Under the pieces are notes generated by a model. It did not search any database. It had not been told where the DNA came from and was given only the letters and a program-made list of their open reading frames with translations. Positions 41,600 through 50,153 of a DNA stretch of 61,917 nt are shown in pieces (positions within the stretch are counted from its first letter, which is position 1; every line of letters begins with the position of its first letter). Location: the NCBI GenBank assembly GCA_964388235.1, contig CAYLXN010000003.1:1-61917 (forward strand), in the 5' to 3' direction. The position numbers and the translations under genes are program-made. This DNA is from CAYLXN01 sp964388235 (GTDB taxonomy: Bacteria > Patescibacteriota > Saccharimonadia > Saccharimonadales > Saccharimonadaceae).

Positions 41600-41698
41600 A
41601 TTAGCTTGCAAGGCGGGTCAATGGTTTTTTAGAAAGCTAATGACTCGTTTTGCAGGATGCAACAGAGGAATGGGAGTTGATTTTCTAGATAAAACGAG
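41600..41698 (+). promoter_or_regulatory. Structured leader of orphan gene G
   Basis: Two perfect 8-bp helices in a row: ATTAGCTT (41600-41607) with AAGCTAAT (41634-41641), and CTCGTTTT (41644-41651) with AAAACGAG (41691-41698). The second ends 4 nt before GGAGGG. A smaller hairpin AGGC/GCCT lies near the 5' end. Confidence 0.6.
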
Positions 41699-41714
41699 GT
41701 TTGGAGGGAGAAAA

Positions 41715-42080
41715 ATGATTAAAAAATTAACTGGAGAGTTTAACAAAACTCTCTATATCATCTATAGGAGAGAAGATGGTTTTTTGCCCGAGAATGGATC
41801 TTTTGCTCGAGGGCAAGACTATTTAAGCTCTTCTAATAGAGGCAAACTTTTAGAAGGCGAGTTTCCTCTATTTTGGCTGTTAAGGCAGCCGTTTATCGGA
41901 CATTTCTGTATAGCAAAAACTTTCTTTTATGCAGAAGTTAATAAAAAAGAGGATATTCAAGAACTATCCGATATCCTGAAACAAGTCTACCGAGATAAAA
42001 TCATCGAGGAGGCAGAATATTTTGACAGAATCCTCCTAAGAGACCAGGCTCTTAGAATGGGAAATCTGCTAGCAAAATAA
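41715..42080 (+). CDS. Orphan protein G, unknown function
   Basis: A 121-aa protein. The N-terminal half is beta-prone (TLYIIYRREDG), the C-terminal half helical (DIQELSDILKQVYRDKIIEEAEYF). Not recognised. ATG 41715 follows GGAGGG; an in-frame ATG at 41640 lies within the leader helices and lacks a ribosome site. AGA/AGG arginines and its single-gene layout with promoter, leader and terminator match orphan genes A, B, D, E and F. Confidence 0.65.
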   Translation: MIKKLTGEFNKTLYIIYRREDGFLPENGSFARGQDYLSSSNRGKLLEGEFPLFWLLRQPFIGHFCIAKTFFYAEVNKKEDIQELSDILKQVYRDKIIEEAEYFDRILLRDQALRMGNLLAK

Positions 42081-42086
42081 ATCTGT

Positions 42087-42115
42087 AAAGCTCAGGACTT
42101 AGTCTGGGCTTTTTT
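42087..42115 (+). terminator. Terminator of gene G
   Basis: AAGCTCAG/CTGGGCTT stem, loop GACTTAGT, then TTTTT. Confidence 0.8.
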
Positions 42116-42143
42116 ATTTGGCAATAGAAAGCCTATTTTGGTA

Positions 42144-42149
42144 TATAAT
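42144..42149 (+). promoter_or_regulatory. -10 box of the DUF192 gene, leaderless type
   Basis: TATAAT ends 6 nt before the ATG at 42156, with no Shine-Dalgarno. Confidence 0.6.
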
Positions 42150-42155
42150 TAAATC

Positions 42156-42632
42156 ATGATCAAAATGATTTTTAAGCATAAACTGAAGATTGGCTTTGGC
42201 TTGGCAATCGTTGCCTGTTTGCTGCTTTTTGTTTTTTTGAACCGCTCAGGGATAAGTTCGCTGCCTGATTACCCCCGTAAAACTGGAACGATCAATGGCC
42301 AGCAACTAACTCTGCTCGAAACTCAAACAGCTGAAGAACGAGCTTTGGGCTTGGGGGTGGTAGAAAAACTACCCAAAAATCACGGGATGATTTTCCCCGG
42401 TCAAAAGCTAATTTCGATTTGGATGAAAGGGATGAAATTCCCGATAGACATCATTTGGCTAGATAAAGATAATCGAGTGATTCATACGGTCCGCGACGCA
42501 CGGCCAGAGAGTTACCCTCAGACTACTTTTATTAATCCCAAGGGTACTGATGCGCGCATGGTGATTGAATTGAACACTGGTGATATTGAGCGATTGAATA
42601 TTAAAAATGGTGATGTTTTTGAAATAAATTAG
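42156..42632 (+). CDS. DUF192 family exported protein
   Basis: A 158-aa protein with an N-terminal membrane anchor (about 11-28) and a DUF192 domain: ERALGLGVVEKLPKNHGMIF, ISIWMKGMKFPIDIIWLD, then the C-terminal VIELNTGDIERLNIKNGDVF. DUF192 proteins are small extracytoplasmic beta-barrels of uncertain function. The mRNA is likely leaderless. Confidence 0.9.
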   Translation: MIKMIFKHKLKIGFGLAIVACLLLFVFLNRSGISSLPDYPRKTGTINGQQLTLLETQTAEERALGLGVVEKLPKNHGMIFPGQKLISIWMKGMKFPIDIIWLDKDNRVIHTVRDARPESYPQTTFINPKGTDARMVIELNTGDIERLNIKNGDVFEIN

Positions 42633-42642
42633 GCGTGAATGA

Positions 42643-42681
42643 AAAAAACAGTAGCTTTGAGGCTACTGTTTTTCTTTTTTT
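42643..42681. terminator. Bidirectional terminator (DUF192 gene / tRNA-Leu)
   Basis: AAACAGTAGC/GCTACTGTTT stem, loop TTTGAG, T-run on both strands; serves the plus-strand gene and the minus-strand tRNA. Confidence 0.85.
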
Positions 42682-42694
42682 GAAATAAATTCTC

Positions 42695-42780
42695 TGGTGC
42701 GCGAGAGAGGACTTGAACCTCCACGCCTTGCGGCATATGCTCCTAAGGCATACGTGTATACCAATTTCACCACTCGCGCC
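42695..42780 (-). tRNA. tRNA-Leu (anticodon UAG), CCA encoded
   Basis: Reverse complement: acceptor GGCGCGA/TCGCGC, anticodon stem TATGC/GCATA with loop CTTAGGA (UAG), long variable arm, T-loop TTCAAGT, 3' ACCA. Confidence 0.95.
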
Positions 42781-42861
42781 TAGTTTTTTGAAATTTGCTA
42801 TCAATATATTAATTATACAGGAAATCGACAGTAAATGCAAGATCTAGTTTTGGTGTTTTAA

Positions 42862-42891
42862 TTGACTGGTCGGTTGCGGCTGTGGTATTAT
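42862..42891 (+). promoter_or_regulatory. Promoter of the Wzy-like gene
   Basis: TTGACT, 18-bp spacer, TATTAT; the ATG follows the -10 by 12 nt. Confidence 0.6.
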
Positions 42892-42903
42892 TTGAAGTGA
42901 ATA

Positions 42904-44385
42904 ATGGTCAAGAAAACAATTAGCAAGATCGTTGCTGTGGCGGATCGCTTTTCAGGCAAACAGTCTACGGATTTACTTATTAAGACACCTTGGGTGAGAG
43001 AGGTTTTGCTATTTTTGTATTTGTTCTACCTGTCGTATGTGCCAACTTTTGGTCGGCAAGTTATTTTTAGTCAATTTTTGCTCGTGAATGGTTTGGCACT
43101 GATGATCGGACTAGTCTATCTGTGGCGACGAGATTATGGAATTTTTCAAACTTTCAAGGATAAGCGAGTGTTGATGTTTGTGGGCTTGATTTTTGCTTCG
43201 AGTGTGTTTTTCTTTGTGCGAATGATGATCACTAAGGGGGCTATTCCAGGGTTAAAAGAGTCGCGAATTGTTCATAATAATATGCCGACAATCTATTTGT
43301 TTCACGCTTTTGTGATTTTCGATAATTTCAAAAAACTAAAATACGATCAGATAATGGCCCTGAAAATGATCATGAGTGTGATTTTAGTGCAAGCGATGAT
43401 GGCAGTGACGATGGCGATGATACCGGCTTTTCGGGATGTGGCACGCTGGCTGTACGCGCTGTTTTATTCAAACGATCCGTTTATTATGAGCAGTCGGCTG
43501 TATGGGATTTCTGCTGACTACACCTTTGCGACGCCGATCTACCATGGTTTGATGGCGGCGGTGGCTCTGTTCGTGGGGATTAGCAAAGATAGGAGTTTAC
43601 TGATTTATGTAATTCCAACACTGGTATTGACGGCTTTAAATGGTCGGACTGGGGTGCTCGTGTTTGGCTTTTTGTTGGCGGTGCTGGTGATAATATTTTT
43701 GTTTGCGAAGGGGCTAGCCTGTAAGCAGAAAGTTATCAAGGGGGCTTTGGCGGTTTTGGTTGGTGGCTTATCGGTATGGTTGGCTTTTAGTTTTGTTAAT
43801 TTTATAGCTGTCGATACTTACAACCATGCGATTCAGGCGGTGACTGACACCATCGAGGTGACAGAAGAGAAGGCTCCGACTGGTAGCTATGATCATTTGC
43901 TAAATCATATGGTGATTATGCCTGAGGGCGTTGTTGATTGGCTGTTTGGACGCGGGCATCGAGTGTTTGGGGCTTGGTCTCGGATCAATGGTTTGAATCA
44001 GAATTCTGATATTGGCTATGTCAATGATCTGTTTATGGGTGGGTTGGTTTATATTGTGTTGCTTTACGGGGCTTATGTCAGTTACTTTTGGATGAGTGCT
44101 AGGCGGCTGCTGGCTGCTAATAACAAGTCGCGGTTCTGGCTTGGGGTGCTGATTCTGCTGGGATTAGCGCTGTTGATTGCTAATTTTAAAGGTGAGATTT
44201 TGAAAGCTAACACTACCTTGTTTGCGATTTTTGTTTTGACGGAATTGACCCTTTATAACCCCAACAAAGATGATAACGATAGCCTATTAAATATTATTCG
44301 AAGTATTATCCTCAGGGCGAAATTAGGCCAAACCAGAAAAATTGGTATCATAAAATCCAAGATGAGAGCTAAGAAACGTGCCTGA
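42904..44385 (+). CDS. Polytopic membrane protein, O-antigen polymerase/ligase-like
   Basis: A 493-aa protein with about eleven transmembrane helices and a large extracytoplasmic loop near residues 300-370 containing LFGRGHRVFG and NSDIGYVNDLFMGG. The NGRTG after helix 7 and the loop pattern resemble Wzy/WaaL polysaccharide polymerases and ligases. The basic C-terminal tail is cytoplasmic. No other surface-glycan genes are adjacent. It has its own promoter and practically no leader. Confidence 0.65.
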   Translation: MVKKTISKIVAVADRFSGKQSTDLLIKTPWVREVLLFLYLFYLSYVPTFGRQVIFSQFLLVNGLALMIGLVYLWRRDYGIFQTFKDKRVLMFVGLIFASSVFFFVRMMITKGAIPGLKESRIVHNNMPTIYLFHAFVIFDNFKKLKYDQIMALKMIMSVILVQAMMAVTMAMIPAFRDVARWLYALFYSNDPFIMSSRLYGISADYTFATPIYHGLMAAVALFVGISKDRSLLIYVIPTLVLTALNGRTGVLVFGFLLAVLVIIFLFAKGLACKQKVIKGALAVLVGGLSVWLAFSFVNFIAVDTYNHAIQAVTDTIEVTEEKAPTGSYDHLLNHMVIMPEGVVDWLFGRGHRVFGAWSRINGLNQNSDIGYVNDLFMGGLVYIVLLYGAYVSYFWMSARRLLAANNKSRFWLGVLILLGLALLIANFKGEILKANTTLFAIFVLTELTLYNPNKDDNDSLLNIIRSIILRAKLGQTRKIGIIKSKMRAKKRA

Positions 44386-44490
44386 CGGGCTTGTTTTCTA
44401 GAGATAAATTATACCGCTTGGTAGTCAGTGTAAAAAATCGCTAGTTTTATAGTTTGATTTATTATCAATAGTATGTTAAAACATAGTAAT

Positions 44491-44549
44491 TGGAGGTGGC
44501 CGATCAAACTATTATTAAAAAAGTTTGATTACCATCTCTAAGTTTTTTT
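44491..44549 (+). terminator. Strong terminator hairpin before the HEAT-repeat gene
   Basis: GGAGGTGG pairs with CCATCTC(T) and, inside it, ATCAAACT with AGTTTGAT; seven T follow (44543-44549). It lies 106 nt after the Wzy-like gene and 65 nt before the HEAT gene. A weak TTGATT-17-TAAAAC site just upstream (44454-44482) would make it a leader attenuator; otherwise it simply ends the upstream unit. Confidence 0.75.
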
Positions 44550-44613
44550 ACGTAATAAATATAGCATGGATAGGCAGGTAGTTAACTAATTAATTAATTC
44601 AAGGAGGGTAATT

Positions 44614-45879
44614 ATGACTAATATTAATGAATTACTAAAGGAACGTCCTGATGCCAAGAATATTATCGAAGAGTGGATGAGAAGCGATGACTATCGTTTA
44701 CGCGAAGCTGCTATGATAGCTTGTAAAGGGCGCAGCGATATTTCTTTGCCCATCATAGAACAAGGCCTGTTTGACGCCTGTTCGTTTGTGTACTGGGCTG
44801 CTGCTGAGGCTGCTGAAGATCGAAAAGATATCACTGTTCAATTTATTGAGCGGTGGTTACAGAGTGATAATTCGAAAATACGTGAAGCTGCCATTAAATC
44901 TTGTAGGGGGCGCAACGACATTCCTCTATTGGTCTTAAAACAAGGCTTACTTGACGGCAGTTGGTTTATTAAAGATCTTGCTACTCAAATTCTCAAAAGT
45001 AGAAGTGACATTACGACTGAGATTATCGAGTGGTGGTCACAAGACGAGGATCAGTATGTTCGCGGCGTAGCCGTTGAGATTGCTGAAGATCAAGGTTTAA
45101 TTACCACTAAGGCTATTGAGCGTTGGTCACAAGACGACGAGCCATGGATTCGTAAGGTCGCTATGGAAGTCTGTAAGGGGTGTGAGGATTTTCTTTTTTC
45201 TGTGATAGAAAGAGGTTTACTGGATTGCGACTTAAAAGTGCGCATGGCTGCTGTGGCGGCCTGCAAAGGGCGCGAGGGCATTATTCCGCTGCCTCTTATA
45301 GAAAAGAGTCTATCTAGTGACGATCCAAGTGTGCAAAGACTGGCTATCGAGGTTATTAAAACTCGATGCGAGATCACTGTGGAGGTGATAGAGCGGTGGA
45401 TGCAAGGTAATTTTGAAACCGTTGTTGAAGCTGTCAAGGAGCGTGACGACATCCTTTCGATTGAAGTTCTTTGCAGTTGGCTCAAATCGGATAATTGCGA
45501 CCTACGTAGGGCAGCTATACTCATAGGTAGATACCGCCAGCTTCTAGGTTGTAAAGAAACTGCATTGCTAGAGCTGACTCGGACTTTCTCCGTGCCAAAG
45601 CTGGTTTATCAACAGACTCTAACTGGCTTAGTGACGGCACGAATTCCAGATGACGCGATTGTTGTTGGCAGTCTGGACGGGATATGTCGTAGCAATAAGG
45701 CTACTATCGTGGAGGTCGAATCTCCGCTTAGCTTTGGCTTGTCTATCTATGACGAGACGACAACCTATTCTCCGGGGGAAGAGATTGTTGTTGACGATTT
45801 TGACTTGTCTGATAGAGAAGGTTCGACAGGTTTCCACTTCTTCTGTAGCGAGGAGCTAGCCCGTCACTATCCCTACTAA
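44614..45879 (+). CDS. HEAT-like repeat protein with DUF5758-like C-terminus
   Basis: A 421-aa protein. Residues 10-310 are about nine imperfect repeats of 30-34 residues (pattern: LREAAMIACKGRSDI / IREAAIKSCRGRNDI / VRMAAVAACKGREGI), alternating helices as in HEAT scaffolds. Residues about 335-421 form a separate domain: ARIPDDAIVVGS, CRSNKATIVEVE, SIYDETTTYSPGEEIVVDDFD, STGFHFFCSEELARHY. That ending resembles the DUF5758 domain found with repeat proteins in phages and bacteria, from memory. Strong AAGGAGGG start. Codon use is closer to core genes than in the other orphans. No membrane segment. Confidence 0.75.
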   Translation: MTNINELLKERPDAKNIIEEWMRSDDYRLREAAMIACKGRSDISLPIIEQGLFDACSFVYWAAAEAAEDRKDITVQFIERWLQSDNSKIREAAIKSCRGRNDIPLLVLKQGLLDGSWFIKDLATQILKSRSDITTEIIEWWSQDEDQYVRGVAVEIAEDQGLITTKAIERWSQDDEPWIRKVAMEVCKGCEDFLFSVIERGLLDCDLKVRMAAVAACKGREGIIPLPLIEKSLSSDDPSVQRLAIEVIKTRCEITVEVIERWMQGNFETVVEAVKERDDILSIEVLCSWLKSDNCDLRRAAILIGRYRQLLGCKETALLELTRTFSVPKLVYQQTLTGLVTARIPDDAIVVGSLDGICRSNKATIVEVESPLSFGLSIYDETTTYSPGEEIVVDDFDLSDREGSTGFHFFCSEELARHYPY

Positions 45880-45892
45880 TATTACGCTAACT

Positions 45893-45925
45893 AATCGCCC
45901 TGATTGTTTCAGGGCGATTTTCTTT
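45893..45925 (+). terminator. Terminator of the HEAT-repeat gene
   Basis: AATCGCCCTG/CAGGGCGATT 10-bp stem, loop ATTGTTT, then TTCTTT. Confidence 0.85.
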
Positions 45926-45961
45926 AGGAGGGGTGTGTAATTTGCCCCCTTAGATGAGTTA

Positions 45962-45990
45962 TTGTCTGAGGGGATTTTTTATGGTAAAAT
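45962..45990 (+). promoter_or_regulatory. Promoter of clpP
   Basis: TTGTCT, 17-bp spacer, TAAAAT; 10 nt separate the -10 from the ATG at 46001, leaving a leader of about 3-4 nt. Confidence 0.6.
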
Positions 45991-46000
45991 AAATTTAGTT

Positions 46001-46594
46001 ATGGTGAAAAATTATCTGATACCGACTGTGATCGAGCAAACCAATCAAGGTGAGCGAGCTTATGATATTTATTCACGGCTTTTGAAAGAACGGATTGTTT
46101 TTTTGGGTTCGGAGGTTAATTCCCAAACCGCTAATCTAGTCGTGGCACAATTGCTTTATTTAGCGAATGAAGATCCAGAGAAAGATATCAAATTTTACAT
46201 TAACAGCCCTGGTGGCGTGGTTTACGACGGTTTGGCGATTTATGACACAATGCAGTACATCAAGCCTGATGTTCAGACGATTGGTATTGGTTTACAGGCT
46301 AGTATGGGGGCGTTTTTGCTCTCTAGTGGCACTAAAGGTAAGCGTTCTGTGCTGACAAATTCGCGGATCATGATTCATCAGCCGTCGAGCGGTACTAGAG
46401 GTAAGATTACTGACCAAGAAATTGACCTGAAAGAAGGGATTTTTCTCAAGAAACAACTTAATAAAATCTTGGCCAAAAATACTGGTCAAAAATTGTCGAA
46501 AATCGAAAAAGATGTCGATCGTGACTACTGGATGAGCGCCGAAGAGGCCAAAAGTTACGGTTTAATCGACAAAGTTATCAAAAATCTCCAATAA
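46001..46594 (+). CDS. clpP: ATP-dependent Clp protease proteolytic subunit
   Basis: A 197-aa serine protease forming the tetradecameric chamber. Catalytic Ser in GLQASMGAFLL, His in MIHQPSSG, Asp in DVDRDYWMSAEEA. INSPGG and the handle helix EIDLKEGIFLKKQLNKILA are present. The frame extends upstream to 45962, but that region is the promoter; ATG 46001 starts the conserved LIPTVIEQ. ClpC at 21 kb is the likely ATPase partner. Confidence 0.96.
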   Translation: MVKNYLIPTVIEQTNQGERAYDIYSRLLKERIVFLGSEVNSQTANLVVAQLLYLANEDPEKDIKFYINSPGGVVYDGLAIYDTMQYIKPDVQTIGIGLQASMGAFLLSSGTKGKRSVLTNSRIMIHQPSSGTRGKITDQEIDLKEGIFLKKQLNKILAKNTGQKLSKIEKDVDRDYWMSAEEAKSYGLIDKVIKNLQ

Positions 46595-46597
46595 AAC

Positions 46598-46626
46598 TTG
46601 GTAATTAGCAAAAACTATGGTAGAAT
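46598..46626 (+). promoter_or_regulatory. Promoter of rpoBC
   Basis: TTGGTA, 17-bp spacer, TAGAAT, directly after the clpP stop; start near 46633. Confidence 0.6.
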
Positions 46627-46643
46627 AGCTAACAGAAGTAGTG

Positions 46644-46698
46644 TAGCTACGTTATTTTGTTTGGTTTTATGTTTGGCGGACAGAAACCAGCGTAGCTA
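46644..46698 (+). promoter_or_regulatory. Long hairpin in the rpoB leader
   Basis: TAGCTACG (46644-46651) pairs perfectly with CGTAGCTA (46691-46698); inside it TTGGTTT (46661-46667) pairs with AAACCAG (46684-46690). About 120-nt leader in total. Possibly autoregulatory; no known binding site recognised. Confidence 0.55.
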
Positions 46699-46753
46699 GT
46701 GAGTCTTCGGTGCCGATTCAACAACACTAAATACTAATAGTCAAGGAGCGAGC

Positions 46754-49700
46754 ATGGCAAGAGCGAACACAAAGCAAACAAAACAAAAACGAATTTATTT
46801 TACCGAAAAAGACGACAATTTACCAATACCTGATCTGATTGGACACCAGAAGGAATCTTGGCAGGATTTTGTCGACAATGGTCTGAAAGAGATTTTTGAG
46901 GAAGTTAATCCGATTGAGGATTATACTGGCCAGAAATTATCTTTAAGTTTTAAAGATTATCGATTCGAAGAGCCAAAGATGACCGATCGTGAAGCAAAGT
47001 TTAATAATGTAACTTACGAAGCTTCGCTGATGGCAACGGTTGAGTTGTTGAATAAAACCACTGGTCTAGTCGAGGAAAAAGAAGTTTATCTTGGGAATTA
47101 TCCATGGATGACTGATCGTGCTAGCTTTATTATTAATGGTACCGAGCGAGTGGTAGTTAGTCAGCTGGTTCGATCTTCTGGTGTGTTCTTTAACGCCACT
47201 GAAGTCAATGGTCAGAAAAATTTTGGCGCTAAGCTGATTCCGGTTCGTGGCGCTTGGTTGGAATTTGAGACTGCTGCCAACGGTACGATTTATGTCAAAA
47301 TTGATCGCCGCCGCAAATTGCCAGTGACGACGCTGTTGCGAGCTTTTGGTTATAACACCAATAAGGCGATTAAGGAACTGTTTGCTGATGTTGATACGGG
47401 CGAGTTTAATTATATTGATCAGACGCTATCTAAAGATATTTCGTCAGTTTCAGCTGAAGCTTTGATTGAGGTTTTCCGTTCGATTCGACCTGGTGATTTG
47501 GCTACGGTTGATAACGCTAAAGACATGATCGAAAAAATGTTCTTTGATTTTAAGCGTTACGACAGTGGCAAGGTAGGGCGTTACAAGCTTAATAAGCGAC
47601 TGGGCTTGGATCTTGAAAATACGCATGAAAATCGCACACTGCAGCTGAATGATTTAGTGTTAATTATCCGAGAAATTATTAAATTAAACAATTCTCAGGG
47701 TGAACCAGATGATATTGATTCACTGTCTAATCGACGAATTCGATTGGTTGGCGAATTGGTGGAGCGACAGTATCGCAAGGGTATTTTGCGTATGCAGCGC
47801 AATATCATGGACCGAATGAGCGTGGTTGATTTGGAGTCAGTTACTCCAGCGCAACTAATCAACGCTCGTCCAGTGGTGGCAGCGGTTCGTGAATTCTTTG
47901 CGACTTCGCAGCTAAGTCAGCTGATGGATGAGACTAACTTGTTGTCAGAATTAGCTCATAAAAGACGCTTGACGGCAACTGGTCCTGGTGGTTTAACTCG
48001 CGAACGGGCTGGCTTGGAAGTTCGGGATATTCACCCGACTCATTACGGCCGAATTTGCGCAATTGAGACCCCTGAAGGTGGTGCGATTGGTTTGGTGCTT
48101 AACTTAGCTACTTATACCCGAATTAATGAATACGGTTTTTTGGAAACACCTTATCTGCGCGTCAAGAATGGTAAAGTGACTGACGAATTGGTTTATCTGG
48201 GTGCTGACGAGGAGCAAGCGGAAATTATTGCTGATGCTGGTGAAAAAATTGACAAAGATGGTCGGTTTGTAGATGAGCGAGTTTCGGCTAGGCGTAATTT
48301 CAATCCAGAACAGGTTGATGCGAGCGAAGTAACCTTGATTGATGCTGCGCATCGCCAAATTCTTGGTACTACCGCTGGTTTGATTCCGTTTGTTGAGAAA
48401 AACCGAGCTGACCGAGCTTTGACTGGTGCTAATATGCAACGTCAGGCTGTGCCGCTGGTTAAGCCAGAGGCGGCTTTGATTGGGACTGGTATCGAGGAAG
48501 AATTAGCTCGCAATTCATCACAATTGATTGTGGCTGAAGGTCCAGGTGAAGTGGTTCGAGCTGATGCTGATGCAATTTCGGTGGCTTATAAAGATGGCAT
48601 TAAAACTTACGAATTAATTCATTTTGAAAAATCAAACGAATCAAGGTCAATTAACCAAAAAGTAGCAGTTAACCGTGGTGATAAAGTTAAAAAAGGTGAT
48701 ATTTTAATCGAGGGGGCTTCGATTGCCGATGGTGAAGTTGCGCTTGGTCGTAACCTGACAGTGGCCTTTATGCCTTGGCAGGGTTACAACATGGATGACG
48801 CGATTATTATTTCTGAGCGGCTGATTAAAGACGATACTTTGAGCAGTATTAATATTAAAGATTATGTAGTTGAGGTGCGTGATACTAAGCTTGGCCCAGA
48901 AATTGTGACTCGAGATATTCCAAATGTGTCTGAAGAAAGCTTGCGTCATCTTGACGAAGAAGGTATCGTTCAGGTCGGTTCAGAAGTTAAGCCAGGCGAT
49001 GTTTTGGTTGGTAAAATTACTCCGAAAGGTGAACAAGAGCTTTCGAGTGAAGAGCGACTGTTGCGAGCTATTTTTGGCGAGAAAGCTAAAGACGTTCGCG
49101 ACACTTCAAAGCGAATTGATAACACTGGCGGCGGTAAAGTTGTCGGTGTTAAGGTTTTTCGAGCTGAAGATGGTCACGAGCTTAAAGCTGGGGTGTTAGC
49201 CCAGATTCAAGTTTATGTGGCGCAACTTTATAAGATTTCAGTTGGCGATAAGATGGCTGGTCGCTATGGCAATAAAGGTGTTATTTCTAAAGTACTACCA
49301 GAGGAAGATATGCCGTTTATGGAAGACGGAACGCCAGTTGATATTATATTAAACCCAATGGGTGTGCCGAGTCGTGTTAACTTGGGGCAGCTGTTTGAGG
49401 TTCACCTTGGTTTAGCGGCGAAAAAGCTCGGCTATAAGGTGGCGACAGTGTCTTACGACGGAGTGTCCGATGAAGCAATTAATGCTGAACTGAAAAAAGC
49501 TGGTTATGACAGTGACGGTCAGATTGATCTGTACGATGGTCGAACTGGTGAAAAATTTGAGCAGCAGGTGACGGTTGGTGTGATGCATATGATGAAGCTG
49601 CACCACATGGTGACCGACAAGATCCACGCTCGCTCGATTGGGCCGTACACTCGAGTAACCCAGCAGCCGCTAGGCGGTAAAGCTCAAAATGGTGGCCAGC

Positions 49701-50152
49701 GCTTCGGTGAGATGGAAGTTTGGGCGCTGGAAGCTTATGGTGCTGCTTATACGCTGCAAGAAATGTTGACGATCAAATCTGATGATGTTCAGGGTCGAGC
49801 TAAGGCTTACGAGTCAATTATTAAAAACCAACCAATTGTTGGTCCAAAATTACCTGAATCGTTTAACGTTTTAGTTAAAGAACTTCAAGGTTTAGGTTTA
49901 CGGGTTGACTTGCTAACAGTCGATAAAGATGGTGAAATTAAAGAACAAACTGATATTGATAAGGTAAAAGAACAAGATGCTTGGGTGCCACGGCGCTTGG
50001 ATAAAAGCAAGGCGTTTGAGTCGGAAGTCCAAGAAGCCTTTTTCAATAAAGAAGCCGAACGAGAGCTCGAAGACGTGGAAGATGAAGAAGGGTTAGATGA
50101 AGAAATAGAGGAGGAGACGACCTCCATAGAAGATGAAGAGGAGGAGAAATAA
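46754..50152 (+). CDS. rpoB: RNA polymerase beta subunit
   Basis: A 1132-aa catalytic subunit, short compared with the roughly 1340 aa of E. coli, in line with CPR and Gram-positive types. Seen: rifampicin region SQLSQLMDETNLLSELAHKRRL, GLVLNLATYTRIN, GRYGNKGVISKVLPEEDMPF, GGKAQNGGQRFGEMEVWALEAYGA. The C-terminus is a highly acidic tail (DVEDEEGLDEEIEEE). ATG after AAGGAG. It is followed by rpoC after a single base. Confidence 0.98.
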   Translation: MARANTKQTKQKRIYFTEKDDNLPIPDLIGHQKESWQDFVDNGLKEIFEEVNPIEDYTGQKLSLSFKDYRFEEPKMTDREAKFNNVTYEASLMATVELLNKTTGLVEEKEVYLGNYPWMTDRASFIINGTERVVVSQLVRSSGVFFNATEVNGQKNFGAKLIPVRGAWLEFETAANGTIYVKIDRRRKLPVTTLLRAFGYNTNKAIKELFADVDTGEFNYIDQTLSKDISSVSAEALIEVFRSIRPGDLATVDNAKDMIEKMFFDFKRYDSGKVGRYKLNKRLGLDLENTHENRTLQLNDLVLIIREIIKLNNSQGEPDDIDSLSNRRIRLVGELVERQYRKGILRMQRNIMDRMSVVDLESVTPAQLINARPVVAAVREFFATSQLSQLMDETNLLSELAHKRRLTATGPGGLTRERAGLEVRDIHPTHYGRICAIETPEGGAIGLVLNLATYTRINEYGFLETPYLRVKNGKVTDELVYLGADEEQAEIIADAGEKIDKDGRFVDERVSARRNFNPEQVDASEVTLIDAAHRQILGTTAGLIPFVEKNRADRALTGANMQRQAVPLVKPEAALIGTGIEEELARNSSQLIVAEGPGEVVRADADAISVAYKDGIKTYELIHFEKSNESRSINQKVAVNRGDKVKKGDILIEGASIADGEVALGRNLTVAFMPWQGYNMDDAIIISERLIKDDTLSSINIKDYVVEVRDTKLGPEIVTRDIPNVSEESLRHLDEEGIVQVGSEVKPGDVLVGKITPKGEQELSSEERLLRAIFGEKAKDVRDTSKRIDNTGGGKVVGVKVFRAEDGHELKAGVLAQIQVYVAQLYKISVGDKMAGRYGNKGVISKVLPEEDMPFMEDGTPVDIILNPMGVPSRVNLGQLFEVHLGLAAKKLGYKVATVSYDGVSDEAINAELKKAGYDSDGQIDLYDGRTGEKFEQQVTVGVMHMMKLHHMVTDKIHARSIGPYTRVTQQPLGGKAQNGGQRFGEMEVWALEAYGAAYTLQEMLTIKSDDVQGRAKAYESIIKNQPIVGPKLPESFNVLVKELQGLGLRVDLLTVDKDGEIKEQTDIDKVKEQDAWVPRRLDKSKAFESEVQEAFFNKEAERELEDVEDEEGLDEEIEEETTSIEDEEEEK

Positions 50153-50153
50153 G

